Shown piece after piece: positions 10,156 to 18,920 of a DNA stretch of 64,000 bases. The stretch lies in NCBI RefSeq assembly GCF_007859295.1, contig NZ_VOHB01000002.1, positions 931,624-995,623 of the forward strand. The letters run 5' to 3'. Made by a program: the position numbers and the translations under genes. Position 1 is the first letter of the stretch, and each line of letters opens with the position of its first letter. The DNA is from Planococcus sp. CPCC 101016. Lineage in GTDB: Bacteria > Bacillota > Bacilli > Bacillales_A > Planococcaceae. The notes below the pieces were generated by a model. That model had not been told where the DNA came from and searched no databases. It worked only from the letters and a program-made list of their open reading frames with translations.

Positions 10156-10386
10156 TCTTCAATGGAGGAGGAATATATATTTAAGGTGCGTCCAAGCAAA
10201 GAAAAAATAGTTTACTCAATTGATTTTAATTTATTGTGTTATAGCTAATAAGTGGATATTTATTATATTTCTTTAAATAGTAGTCAAAAAACCATAGTTA
10301 TTTGTAAATGTTTTGAAGTATAATGGGTATAGAATTATTTATTCTCATTTTTTCTAGAATATTATTTTAATTGATAGGAGGCTATT

Positions 10387-10983
10387 ATGGATTTTCTTAA
10401 AGCAGCATATCCACAATCTACAATAACAAGTGTATTGAACAATAATGGCATTAATCTGAACGGCACTATTGCTATGCCATGGCCAGGGGATCAACTAATC
10501 CTGTTGGATTCGACTGGAAATGCGCTTGGTTATATAGCTCAAAATCAAATGGGTGGCATAACGGTCACAGATGCGCATATGGGTGTACAGAGTGTTTCGG
10601 CCGAACTACCTGGTGGTGGACAATCCATCATGGATGCTACTTACAATCAGCAAGCTTTTACAGTTGAAAATACTGCAGTAGCTGATATGACTTATACAAA
10701 TGATTTTCAATTGGAGAGTATGTCTTTTGACAGCTCGACTGGGGAAACTGCCTATTACTCAAGTGATATGGAATTATTAGGTATTACGGAACAACTGGGA
10801 GATTCAACGCAATATTACTTCAATGGCTCATTAAATGAAAACAGTCTTCCCACTTTAACGGAATATGTAAGTGGAACCTTCGCCCATGGATCTGATGCAG
10901 CTTCAGTACTGGGCGGAGAATTGCTAATGGATTTTGATATGGATTCTTTAGATGCAGGATTAGGGATTTTTGAATGGTTATAA
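10387..10983 (+). CDS. Hypothetical protein, 198 aa
   Basis: Start after a GATAGGAGG site at 10373-10381. Not recognised. It is acidic, rich in Gly, Ser, Thr and Asn, has no signal peptide or membrane segment, and alternates short polar beta-like strands (ILLDSTGNALGYIAQNQ; MELLGITEQLGDSTQYYF), suggesting a soluble beta-rich fold. Its stop is 16 bp before the start of the ankyrin/membrane protein, so the two are very probably one operon. Base composition is more AT-rich than the flanking genes, consistent with acquisition. No function is assigned. Confidence 0.8.
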   Translation: MDFLKAAYPQSTITSVLNNNGINLNGTIAMPWPGDQLILLDSTGNALGYIAQNQMGGITVTDAHMGVQSVSAELPGGGQSIMDATYNQQAFTVENTAVADMTYTNDFQLESMSFDSSTGETAYYSSDMELLGITEQLGDSTQYYFNGSLNENSLPTLTEYVSGTFAHGSDAASVLGGELLMDFDMDSLDAGLGIFEWL

Positions 10984-10999
10984 AATCTAAGGAAAAGTG

Positions 11000-13900
11000 A
11001 TGAAGAATGAGATGAATAACAAGGGGTACAGTAAGGCTCTAAATGAACAAGTACAGAAACTTAAGATCACAATTAGCGAGGATATAAATCAGAACATTAA
11101 TCAACAATTGCAGGAGCTGGCGAAAAAGGATGCGGCAAAAGATCTTGAGAAGATTAAAAATGCTATAGATAAACGAATTTTTAATCGCTTGAGTTCCATA
11201 GATAGGCAATTGAATGATAAAAAAACTACCCATGATTCACGGAAAAGTTTAGTTAGAGAACTTTCAGTTCTGATTCAACCGAAAACTGTTTTGGCTGAAT
11301 TAAACAGTGTCTTAACTGTAGCGAATACATGGAAAAATTACAGTGATTTTTATGAAAAAGTCTCGAAGAATTCAATGTTTTCATCGATTCTAAAGAGATA
11401 TAAGGCAGACAGCAAAGTTTTCACCTATTACCAGCAGGGACTATTGGAAAATACGAATGATTTATTAAAGACTCTTGAAACCCATGGTCAGCAACTACAA
11501 AGCTATAATCAGGTAATGCAGGAAATTGCGGCAGAAAGAGGCGAAAAGCAATTACTGAATTTGGGTGTTGGCTTAGTAGGAGCAGTGATTGCAGGACCGT
11601 TGGGAGGGATAGTTGGAAGGAAAATATCCCAAGCGATGACCAGCGATGAAGACAGGATAAATTATTCTGGTGGTTTGGTTGATAAAACCTGGGACCAGGT
11701 TTACGCCTCTTACCAGAAACTATTAACGAAACTGGGAAGTGAATACTTCAATATATACTTCTCACTTTACGGTGGCTTTGCGCAAAGGATAAATAGCGAT
11801 TTGAATAAGTTTGGCTATGAAGCCGAAGCTTTCGACGGGGAAGCGATGTGTTTTTCATTTACGATAAAAGCGTCTGAAGTGAAAAAGGTTGATGTCTGGT
11901 TGCAGAAGAATACCCAGACGCTGGAAGAAGCTTTCCGTAGAAACCAGCATCCCTTCAGTCAGGATCTGTTTCAAAAAATGGAATCATATGTTAAAAGCAA
12001 TGTTCCTTTTGGCGAAGTTTCAATAGACGGCGAGAAAGTGAAAGACACAATTTCTGCTCTCAAGTTCAATTATATGTTGGCCTTTATCGAAAAGGAATTC
12101 TGGCAGAAAAAGAACGATGCTGAAGCATTAAAGCAATACATGCTGTTATTGGAGAAGATGCCGGTACAAATTGAAACCTCACCTGCTTTCGCGGACATCC
12201 AGCTTCCATCCATGCAGGTAATCGTTTCGCGCATGATTCACTTATCCGTTACAAAATTTAAAGAAACCAAAAAATCGGTATTCAATTCTTTCCATCACTA
12301 TCATTCGCTTCAAGAAGATGCGAAACCAAGTTCTGTTCAAATGATGAAGGTGTTTGAACTATACAATGGTTATACGACAAACAAAAAACGGATTTCATTA
12401 AAATTGAGTGATGTAAGTTATAAAGCGTTGCATTCGATTTATATGAAAGTTATTAAGGAAAGAGAATATTCAAAAGATGTCTTTTCAAAGCATCTGAAAA
12501 AGAAACTTTATAGAACGAAAACAAAACTAAAGCCTCTGTTCAGTTTCTATGATAGCTACAGGGAGGCATTTCTAAGATTTAAAATCATTCAGCCAAGGTA
12601 TATTGTCTCTTTCTTGGTGGCTTTATCTCTTATGATGAACTGGGCATCATTTACTTCAGCGGGGAAATTCCTGCCGGGAGCAGACGGACTCTATTTTAAT
12701 TTTATTGAAAACAAAACGTTCGATACGCAATTGGATGATTATGCTCTGAACAAAGCAGTGATCGCAGACAATAAACCGCGGATTCTGCAGCTATTGTCAT
12801 TGGGAGTAGACCCAAACTTAGTATTGGATGAAGGGAAAACTCTATTGGAAAAGGCGGTTCTTGAAAAAGCAGGCTTGGCTTACATTGAAAACTTATTGAC
12901 CTTAGGAGCTGATCCGAATATACGAAGCGGTAAAGTACCTTTAATCTATTTTGCTATTAACACTAAGGATGAGCAATTAGTAAAACTTTTGTTATCCTTT
13001 GGAATGGAGCCATTCGTTGAAGGGGAAAATGGTTACGATGCTTTGGTTTATATTGATTCACTAGGGACTTCAAATCAGTACTATGACATTATGATGCTAT
13101 TACTGGATGAATATGAAAAAATGGATGGCTATGCAGTGGAAGGGACCATGCTTAAAAAAACCCTTGCTGAAAATGATTTGACTGCTTTAGAGAAAATGTT
13201 CGAATTGGGAGCAGATGCAAATGATTTAATTGATGAAAAGCCTCTTCTTTTTCACGCAGTTGACTCTGGTGCATCAAAAGAGATCTTTGAGTTCCTTTTT
13301 GATAGAGGAGCAAAAATTAATTCTACTGATCATGATGAAAAAAATATACTATTATATTTAACTGATCATCAAAACAAAACAATCTCACTATATAAATACT
13401 TTTTGGAAAAAGGTGGATACATCGATGCACAAGACTCCTCGGGTAATTCACCTTTGCTCATAGCAGCAAAAGAAAAAGATAACGCTATAATTAATTTATT
13501 GCTGAAGTCGGGAGCAAATCCAAATCTTGAAAATAAACAAGATTATACCGCATTGGAGTATGCAATGGAATATGAAGAACTCGACTCAATTGAAAAATTG
13601 CTTCCTTTAACTGAAATAAAAGAGGAAGATTATCTAAAATGGTTGGAAGCTGCAGTTACTGATCAGAATGTGGAATTTGTAAATTTACTGCTTGAATTGG
13701 ACTCTGTACCTGAAATCATTGAAAAAGAAAAACAAAACCTACTATATATATCAGTTGAAAATGAAGACAGTGAAACTTTACTTTCTTTATTGAATCATGG
13801 AATTGATATGAACTTTTTAAATGAAGATAAACTTTCTCCATTAGAATATGCACAGGAAAATGAGTTTGAGAAAATTACTCAAATTTTGTTAGAGGGTGGA

Positions 13901-14593
13901 GCAATAAAGAATTTAGGGCATTTGGCCAAATTTGAGGGTTACTGGGAATCAGATGAGAATACTATTGCATATATTTATGCAGTAGATAATCACTATATTT
14001 GGGAAGAGTATAGTGCAGGAGAGTCTTTGCAGTATAGTATTAGCGATGAATTAGAATTTGTAAAAAACGACGAAGTTCATAGCCTAATAATGTCTAAACA
14101 CCTTGGAGCAGAATTCAACTTTGATGAAATTAGTTTGGAAACCGAATTTAATAGCTATTTCAATTATAGTAGAATTGAGGAAGATGTATTTGAAACTATG
14201 TTAGAAGAGCAAAAAACTGAAAAAAAGGAAAAAGAAGCTTTATTGGCAAAGGAGGAAATTGAGGAAAGAAAGATAGAGAAGGAAGAAAATAGGAAAATAG
14301 AACTTATGCAACTTCATGAGCCTTTGGTAGGAGGATGGGTTACTGAAGAAGAAGGAAAAGATAAAGAAGAAATTTTTATCAACATAAGTAGCGAAGATGA
14401 GGAAATATTTATAGTAGTAGAAGGTTTAACATATACTTATGCAGTCGCTCTTGATATGAATACTACAACAGTTGATGGGAATGTTTTGCATTTTGGTGAC
14501 TCTGATTACAACGGGAAGCTTGCGGATAAGGATACATTGCAATTTTACAAAGAAGTACACAAAAGTTCTAGCATATACAAAAGAATAGAGTGA
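11000..14593 (+). CDS. Large membrane-associated ankyrin-repeat protein
   Basis: About 1,197 residues; the ATG at 11000 fits AAGGA at 10989-10993 better than the GTG at 10997. Visible order: charged coiled-coil-like N-terminus (1-175); glycine-rich hydrophobic segment (~190-215, LGVGLVGAVIAGPLGGIVG); long alpha-helical middle; one membrane segment (~533-556, SFLVALSLMMNWASF); ankyrin-type repeats (~580-985, e.g. LLLKSGANPNLENKQDYTAL); a highly charged Glu/Lys helix (~1070-1110); and C-terminal beta modules (WESDENTIAYIY; GGWVTEEEGKDKEEIF). The glycine-zipper plus coiled-coil start recalls membrane-remodelling proteins, but no GTPase motif is seen. Function is unknown. It is co-transcribed with the 198-aa gene. 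Confidence 0.85.
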   Translation: MKNEMNNKGYSKALNEQVQKLKITISEDINQNINQQLQELAKKDAAKDLEKIKNAIDKRIFNRLSSIDRQLNDKKTTHDSRKSLVRELSVLIQPKTVLAELNSVLTVANTWKNYSDFYEKVSKNSMFSSILKRYKADSKVFTYYQQGLLENTNDLLKTLETHGQQLQSYNQVMQEIAAERGEKQLLNLGVGLVGAVIAGPLGGIVGRKISQAMTSDEDRINYSGGLVDKTWDQVYASYQKLLTKLGSEYFNIYFSLYGGFAQRINSDLNKFGYEAEAFDGEAMCFSFTIKASEVKKVDVWLQKNTQTLEEAFRRNQHPFSQDLFQKMESYVKSNVPFGEVSIDGEKVKDTISALKFNYMLAFIEKEFWQKKNDAEALKQYMLLLEKMPVQIETSPAFADIQLPSMQVIVSRMIHLSVTKFKETKKSVFNSFHHYHSLQEDAKPSSVQMMKVFELYNGYTTNKKRISLKLSDVSYKALHSIYMKVIKEREYSKDVFSKHLKKKLYRTKTKLKPLFSFYDSYREAFLRFKIIQPRYIVSFLVALSLMMNWASFTSAGKFLPGADGLYFNFIENKTFDTQLDDYALNKAVIADNKPRILQLLSLGVDPNLVLDEGKTLLEKAVLEKAGLAYIENLLTLGADPNIRSGKVPLIYFAINTKDEQLVKLLLSFGMEPFVEGENGYDALVYIDSLGTSNQYYDIMMLLLDEYEKMDGYAVEGTMLKKTLAENDLTALEKMFELGADANDLIDEKPLLFHAVDSGASKEIFEFLFDRGAKINSTDHDEKNILLYLTDHQNKTISLYKYFLEKGGYIDAQDSSGNSPLLIAAKEKDNAIINLLLKSGANPNLENKQDYTALEYAMEYEELDSIEKLLPLTEIKEEDYLKWLEAAVTDQNVEFVNLLLELDSVPEIIEKEKQNLLYISVENEDSETLLSLLNHGIDMNFLNEDKLSPLEYAQENEFEKITQILLEGGAIKNLGHLAKFEGYWESDENTIAYIYAVDNHYIWEEYSAGESLQYSISDELEFVKNDEVHSLIMSKHLGAEFNFDEISLETEFNSYFNYSRIEEDVFETMLEEQKTEKKEKEALLAKEEIEERKIEKEENRKIELMQLHEPLVGGWVTEEEGKDKEEIFINISSEDEEIFIVVEGLTYTYAVALDMNTTTVDGNVLHFGDSDYNGKLADKDTLQFYKEVHKSSSIYKRIE

Positions 14594-15374
14594 TATGTTA
14601 AATAATAAATAAAGGAAATCTGTATCGAAATCAATCCTACTAGAGTTCAGTCGATTTCACCATGAGATTTTTTTGGAATTTTTTATAATCATGGTTGATC
14701 GACATATAAGAGTATTTATAAACAGTAGAGCATGGTATTGGTAAAGAAAGATTCTATTTATTAGATAGTATGTCAGATTAGGTGTAACACTTCATCCACG
14801 GGCGCTTCGTTTACTATTCGCCATTTTATTAAATATCCTTACTTGTGAACGGTAATATTAATTTTGTTCAATAATTTGCTATGAACGTTGTCATCTTCAA
14901 TGAAATAAAAATAAATCGCGCCACTGTGTCAGAGAGACTTCAGTTTATGCCTGAAAATTTCCTGCATCTTCTCTATATTTATCGGAAAATATAAATCGTT
15001 ATAAAAGAGTGTGACACCAGGGGAATTTGTGGTCTGTTGGAACCCTCTAATTTTGTTCGCAATCAAATTCTAATTCGAAAAATGTAGTTTCTTTAACACG
15101 GAAGCGCCGATCTACCGGAATTATAGGGTCCGACAAATTGTGTTTAAAGCAAAAAACGAAACGGTTCTGACGCCACAACACAATGCCGCATGGGAAAACT
15201 CTTTGGAGTATTCCCATGCGGCTTTTCATGCTTATCTATATAGATGTTAGGATAGCCCCTTGTTTCAACCTTCTTAATGAATAGTCCCAGGGCTGTGCAT
15301 AGTAGTCGCCTTTTTTGTGCGAATGTTGCTATACTATTTTTGTTCTCACACTACATCTTCAAAAGGAGAAAAAG
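14594..15374. other. 780-bp intergenic stretch with a possible decayed gene
   Basis: No ORF here looks real. GAAATC/GATTTC arms near 14626-14662 with a T-run may terminate the ankyrin gene. The rest is AT-rich up to ~15040. Bases 15040-15184 have a more coding-like composition and lead into a strong terminator at 15185 that has no intact gene in front of it. Confidence 0.5.
15185..15226 (+). terminator. Strong orphan terminator
   Basis: A 12-bp perfect stem (GCCGCATGGGAA / TTCCCATGCGGC), 14-base loop, then TTTT. No intact gene lies just upstream on the + strand, so it probably survives from a lost gene. Confidence 0.8.
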
Positions 15375-16910
15375 ATGCCTGAAGAATTTATGGATAAGTG
15401 GTTCAACAAGATAAAACCGCAATGGAAAACGGCATTTTATGCAGCCGCTTTCTTCGGTTTACTGACACATCTATATATTTTAACGAATTATTTGCCTCAT
15501 CATGATGGCATTATTCGCATCTATACTCCTCAAAATGGATTTTTAATGGGTCGCTTTTTTCTGACGCCGTTTAATGGAATAGGTTCTTTTTTTGATCTGC
15601 CCGTGATCAATGGCGTCCTCTCCATTCTTTTTTTGGCACTGACGGCAGTTGCTCTGACCGAGCTGTTTCAGTTGAAAAAGAAAATCTCCATCATTCTGAC
15701 AGCTGGTTTGCTCACTGCTTTTCCGGCCATCACCTCGACCATGTCCTATATGTACACAGCTACTGGTTATATGGCCGCATCATTCGTTACTGTACTGGCA
15801 CTTCTCATCACCTGGAGATCTAAATACGGCTTTCTGCCGGGCGCTTTTTTGTTGTATCTGGCAGTCGGTGTCTACCAGGCAAACTTCCCTTTCCTCCTGA
15901 CAATGGCTACTCTATTTTTTATCAATGAAATTCTGTTCTTTCAAAGCAGCCTGAGAAATCTTCTTCACTCGATTTTCCGTTTCATGTTGATGGCATTTAT
16001 TGGCATGGGCCTTTATTTCCTGACATACAAGCTCTATACAAGCTTTTTCTCAGACGGGTTAAACGACTACCAGGGAGTAGATGAAATCGGCACGAGTTCA
16101 GCAGGCTTGCTGGAGACCATTCTGCTCATTTTAGAGAGGATGGTTGAGTTTTTCTTCAGAGGCTTAGCATCTGATTTTCCGGTAAATTTATTTGAAGTCC
16201 TGAATGTTCTGCTCTTCATCTTGATAGCAGTCGCCATTGTCGCAGCGATCATCGAAAACCGGCACCATCAGAAGAGGGGGATGCTGATCCTGGCCATTTC
16301 TCTAACTGTCACTCTGCCGCTCTCTGCATTCAGCCTATACTTTATCAATCCGGACATCTGGTATCACATGCTGATGGTTTTATCAGTGATCAGTTTTTAT
16401 CTATTGCCTGTCTTGATTTATGACAAATTGACTGTTCCGGGTGGATTAACGAAATTCACTTCATGGAGTACGGTGATTCTCCTTGGTTTCATTATCTTGA
16501 ATTTTGCAATCATCGCCAACATCGCATACTTGAATATGAACTTGAAATTCGAGAAGTCACAGGCCGTGACTTCTCGGATCGTCGACAGAGTGGAGCAGAC
16601 GGAGGGGTTCGATAAAGATATCCCGGTTGCAATTTATGGCACGGTTCCTATCGATTCGGAAGTTTCCGATACCATCGGCCAGAAAATTCCCGAAGTGACG
16701 GGGCCCATGCAGCCAATCCTATTAAGAGATGCACGGCATTTCGAATCAATGATGAATAATTTTCTTGGTGCTTCTTTTAAAGTCATTACTGAAGAAGAAG
16801 AACTGTTGGAGATAAGCCAAAGTGAAACCTATGAAGACATGGGTATCTGGCCGGCAGCCTCATCTGTCCAAATGGTCGACGGCGTGCTCATCATTAAATT
16901 GGAGGAATAG
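15375..16910 (+). CDS. Polytopic membrane protein, probable GtrII-type glucosyltransferase
   Basis: 511 residues from the ATG at 15375, 6 bases after AAAAGGAG; an upstream in-frame TTG lacks a site. Around 11-12 hydrophobic segments follow a short cytosolic start. The LPHHDGIIRIYTPQNGFLMG segment between the first two helices, followed by GRFFLTPF, resembles the conserved acidic/Arg extracytoplasmic motif of GtrII/GT-C glucosyltransferases. The C-terminal ~110 residues are soluble. It may glycosylate a wall polymer or lipid-linked sugar. It stands alone, so its substrate cannot be inferred. The family call is by resemblance only. Confidence 0.6.
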   Translation: MPEEFMDKWFNKIKPQWKTAFYAAAFFGLLTHLYILTNYLPHHDGIIRIYTPQNGFLMGRFFLTPFNGIGSFFDLPVINGVLSILFLALTAVALTELFQLKKKISIILTAGLLTAFPAITSTMSYMYTATGYMAASFVTVLALLITWRSKYGFLPGAFLLYLAVGVYQANFPFLLTMATLFFINEILFFQSSLRNLLHSIFRFMLMAFIGMGLYFLTYKLYTSFFSDGLNDYQGVDEIGTSSAGLLETILLILERMVEFFFRGLASDFPVNLFEVLNVLLFILIAVAIVAAIIENRHHQKRGMLILAISLTVTLPLSAFSLYFINPDIWYHMLMVLSVISFYLLPVLIYDKLTVPGGLTKFTSWSTVILLGFIILNFAIIANIAYLNMNLKFEKSQAVTSRIVDRVEQTEGFDKDIPVAIYGTVPIDSEVSDTIGQKIPEVTGPMQPILLRDARHFESMMNNFLGASFKVITEEEELLEISQSETYEDMGIWPAASSVQMVDGVLIIKLEE

Positions 16911-16963
16911 GCTCGTCACTGGAATGAATAATTTAATGAAATAAGATTCAATGTTTATAAGAC

Positions 16964-17006
16964 AGCCGTATTTCGTAACCATAAAGGTTATTTAATACGG
17001 CTTTTG
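16964..17006 (+). terminator. Terminator after the GtrII-like gene
   Basis: AGCCGTATT / AATACGGCT arms followed by TTTTG. Confidence 0.75.
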
Positions 17007-17078
17007 TGTCTTTACTTGAAAAAGTAAATAGTCATTGTAACGGACAAAAGTAAGATTCGAGAATTACTGGAATCATAC

Positions 17079-17123
17079 AAAAAGCTGGCATGAGCGCGGT
17101 GCAATACCGTGCGCATGCCAGCT
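17079..17123 (-). terminator. Terminator of the arabinanase gene
   Basis: GCTGGCATG...CATGCCAGC stem. The T-run follows when read on the minus strand, 80 bp past the arabinanase stop. Confidence 0.8.
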
Positions 17124-17203
17124 AATTAGTTGCATAGTTAAAATTGTGGGTTCAAGGGATCACTACCTAATGATAGCAATCCGGGAGTTCTTTTTAATGG
17201 ATG

Positions 17204-18241
17204 TTATTCAGTAAGCTGCGGCCAGCCATTTTCCCATACCAGCTGACGAATCTGCATACGAATGACTCCATTTGCGTTCGCGTCATAATAATGGTGAAGT
17301 AAATAATCTCTTCCTTTGTCAAAGATAACATCTTGTCCTCCTGGACCGTGCTGATTGCCTTCATTGGCAAGAAGAATTGTACCTCCTCCTTCTGTAAGAG
17401 GAACACCATTCTGATCATAGTAAGGACCAGCTACATTGTCTGCACGGCCTACAGCAATTTTATAAGTGCTGTCTAAACCATTGCAGCAACGGTCCCATGA
17501 AGTGAATAAGTAATAGTAGCCGTCCTTTTCATAAATAGTTGGAGCTTCAATTGGGTTATGTTCTACTCCTGGACGATTTGCGAGCGTCTGCACTTCGCCT
17601 TCTGCTTCTGTCATAGAACTTAACTTCTGCAGCTTAATACCGCTAAAGTGAGAGCCGAACGTAATCCACCATTCGCCTTTGTCTTTAAACACGTGCGGAT
17701 CAATTGCGTTATAGTCAACGGTTCCTTGAGAAGAAGTGAGTACCGGACCATGATCTTCCCATGAATTAGGGTCTGCAGGCGTTTTAGAGCTTGCAACTCC
17801 GATCGCTGAGTTGTTGGTTCCGAAAGCAGAAACTGCATAGTATAAGTAAAACGTACCTTGAGATTTCACTACTTGTGGTGCCCATAGGTGGGCGGTGCCA
17901 TAATCTTTTACCCATTCAGGGGATGGAATTTCTCCTACTGATTTCCATGGATTCGCCATGCTGTTGTTTGCAGTGCGAATATAAATTCCTCCAGGGTTTG
18001 ATGTATTGCGAAGAATGCCGGTAGAAAATACAATGTATTGATTTCCGTCACGAATGATGGCCGGATCGTGTGCGGGGTCATCTATTTTTCCTTCCACATA
18101 ATCACCAATAGCCCCCTGCATTGGAATTTTTCCCTCTGCCGGGGGATTTCCTTTTGATGATTGACCAGGAGCCGCAAGAGCACTAACAGATAAAACCAGT
18201 GACAATACAATTGCTGTGACAATAGTTATCCATTTCGTCAT
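17204..18241 (-). CDS. Secreted GH43 arabinan endo-1,5-alpha-L-arabinosidase
   Basis: 345 residues with a clear signal peptide (1-24, ALAA-PG). The GH43 five-bladed propeller shows the expected acidic residues: Asp59 (AHDPAII, base), Asp181 (AIDPHVF, pKa modulator) and Glu232 (IEAPTIYE, acid), plus SWDRCCNG, seen in arabinanases. It should cleave internal alpha-1,5 bonds of plant arabinan outside the cell. It is single-domain, without a carbohydrate-binding module, and the length is normal. It is monocistronic with its own terminator. The promoter carries a full cre match and two AraR-like operators, so arabinose induction and glucose repression are likely. No arabinose uptake or araBAD genes are nearby. 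Confidence 0.92.
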   Translation of the reverse strand: MTKWITIVTAIVLSLVLSVSALAAPGQSSKGNPPAEGKIPMQGAIGDYVEGKIDDPAHDPAIIRDGNQYIVFSTGILRNTSNPGGIYIRTANNSMANPWKSVGEIPSPEWVKDYGTAHLWAPQVVKSQGTFYLYYAVSAFGTNNSAIGVASSKTPADPNSWEDHGPVLTSSQGTVDYNAIDPHVFKDKGEWWITFGSHFSGIKLQKLSSMTEAEGEVQTLANRPGVEHNPIEAPTIYEKDGYYYLFTSWDRCCNGLDSTYKIAVGRADNVAGPYYDQNGVPLTEGGGTILLANEGNQHGPGGQDVIFDKGRDYLLHHYYDANANGVIRMQIRQLVWENGWPQLTE

Positions 18242-18267
18242 GTTATTCCTCCTTTTTTATAATAAAA

Positions 18268-18285
18268 AAATATCGTACAGATAAT
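18268..18285 (-). promoter_or_regulatory. Candidate AraR operator 2 (arabinanase promoter)
   Basis: Reads on the minus strand as a partial match to the AraR half-site pattern (TGTACGATATTT), close to the arabinanase start. Confidence 0.4.
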
Positions 18286-18308
18286 AGGTTAACTAACTTA
18301 TACGGACG

Positions 18309-18323
18309 TGTCAACGCTTACAT
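18309..18323 (-). promoter_or_regulatory. Candidate cre site (CcpA)
   Basis: Minus strand ATGTAAGCGTTGACA fits the consensus WTGNAANCGNWNNCW at every position. It sits 68 bp upstream of the arabinanase start, as expected for catabolite repression. Confidence 0.7.
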
Positions 18324-18335
18324 TTATAATATTCT

Positions 18336-18352
18336 AAATAGTACGTACAAAT
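18336..18352 (-). promoter_or_regulatory. Candidate AraR operator 1
   Basis: Minus strand ATTTGTACGTACTATTT closely matches the AraR operator pattern ATTTGTACGTAC known from Bacillus subtilis. Confidence 0.6.
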
Positions 18353-18788
18353 CTACAATTAATTTCTTAGATAGATAAAGTTGAAATTAGTGATCAAAAA
18401 GAGATAGACTAAGCGTTTATGGATTGATTTTGTATAAGAAGAGAATGTTTACTAGTGAATTAACAGTAGATATATTAGGCATGCGAAATTAAATGGGATA
18501 AATCAATACCAATCAGTTTATCCAAAGTGGAGAATCGGTTCTCGTCTTATTGAGTCAGACTCTAGTCATGGCTGAGTTTGGTGATCTGAAAAGATAAACC
18601 CGTTATTTTTATCGATGAATATGGTTTCTTAAGTAAGTTGTGATCTTGTTCCAAAGATTGCTCTGTTTAGCCAGGAAGCTTAAAATTGGACTGACGATTC
18701 AGCAATTTTTATTACTGTCAAAATATTATAACTACTCTAAATATATTTAGGTATACTAATTATTATAAGTTTTTCTCAATAAAGGAGA

Positions 18789-18895
18789 GGTAGCTGAACA
18801 AGTAGTGAGCAGTTTTGTCAGGTAGGAGAATAGTTAAAGTGCTATTCCTGTATTGATTGTTGTCCTGACTATGGTGAAAGTAACAACAGCTAACC
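18789..18895 (+). ncRNA. Candidate structured 5' leader (nested stems) of the M24 gene
   Basis: Three nested pairings can be drawn: GGTAGCTG (18789-18796) with CAGCTAACC (18887-18895); GTCAGG (18817-18822) with CCTGAC (18864-18869); AGGAGAATAG (18824-18833) with CTATTCCT (18842-18849). It ends 25 bases before the gene start. It does not match any riboswitch class I can recall. The remainder of the gap, 18353-18780, shows no gene. Confidence 0.4.
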
Positions 18896-18920
18896 AACAA
18901 AAAGAAAAGGCGGTTTTAGA

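Noticed and set aside
9944-10162. 72-residue minus-strand frame
   Set aside because: Covers the terminator and the degenerate repeat array, with no ribosome site or recognisable protein pattern.
18789-18895. Leader as a T-box or known riboswitch
   Set aside because: No T-box motif or antiterminator, and no match to SAM, lysine, purine or guanidine motifs by eye.
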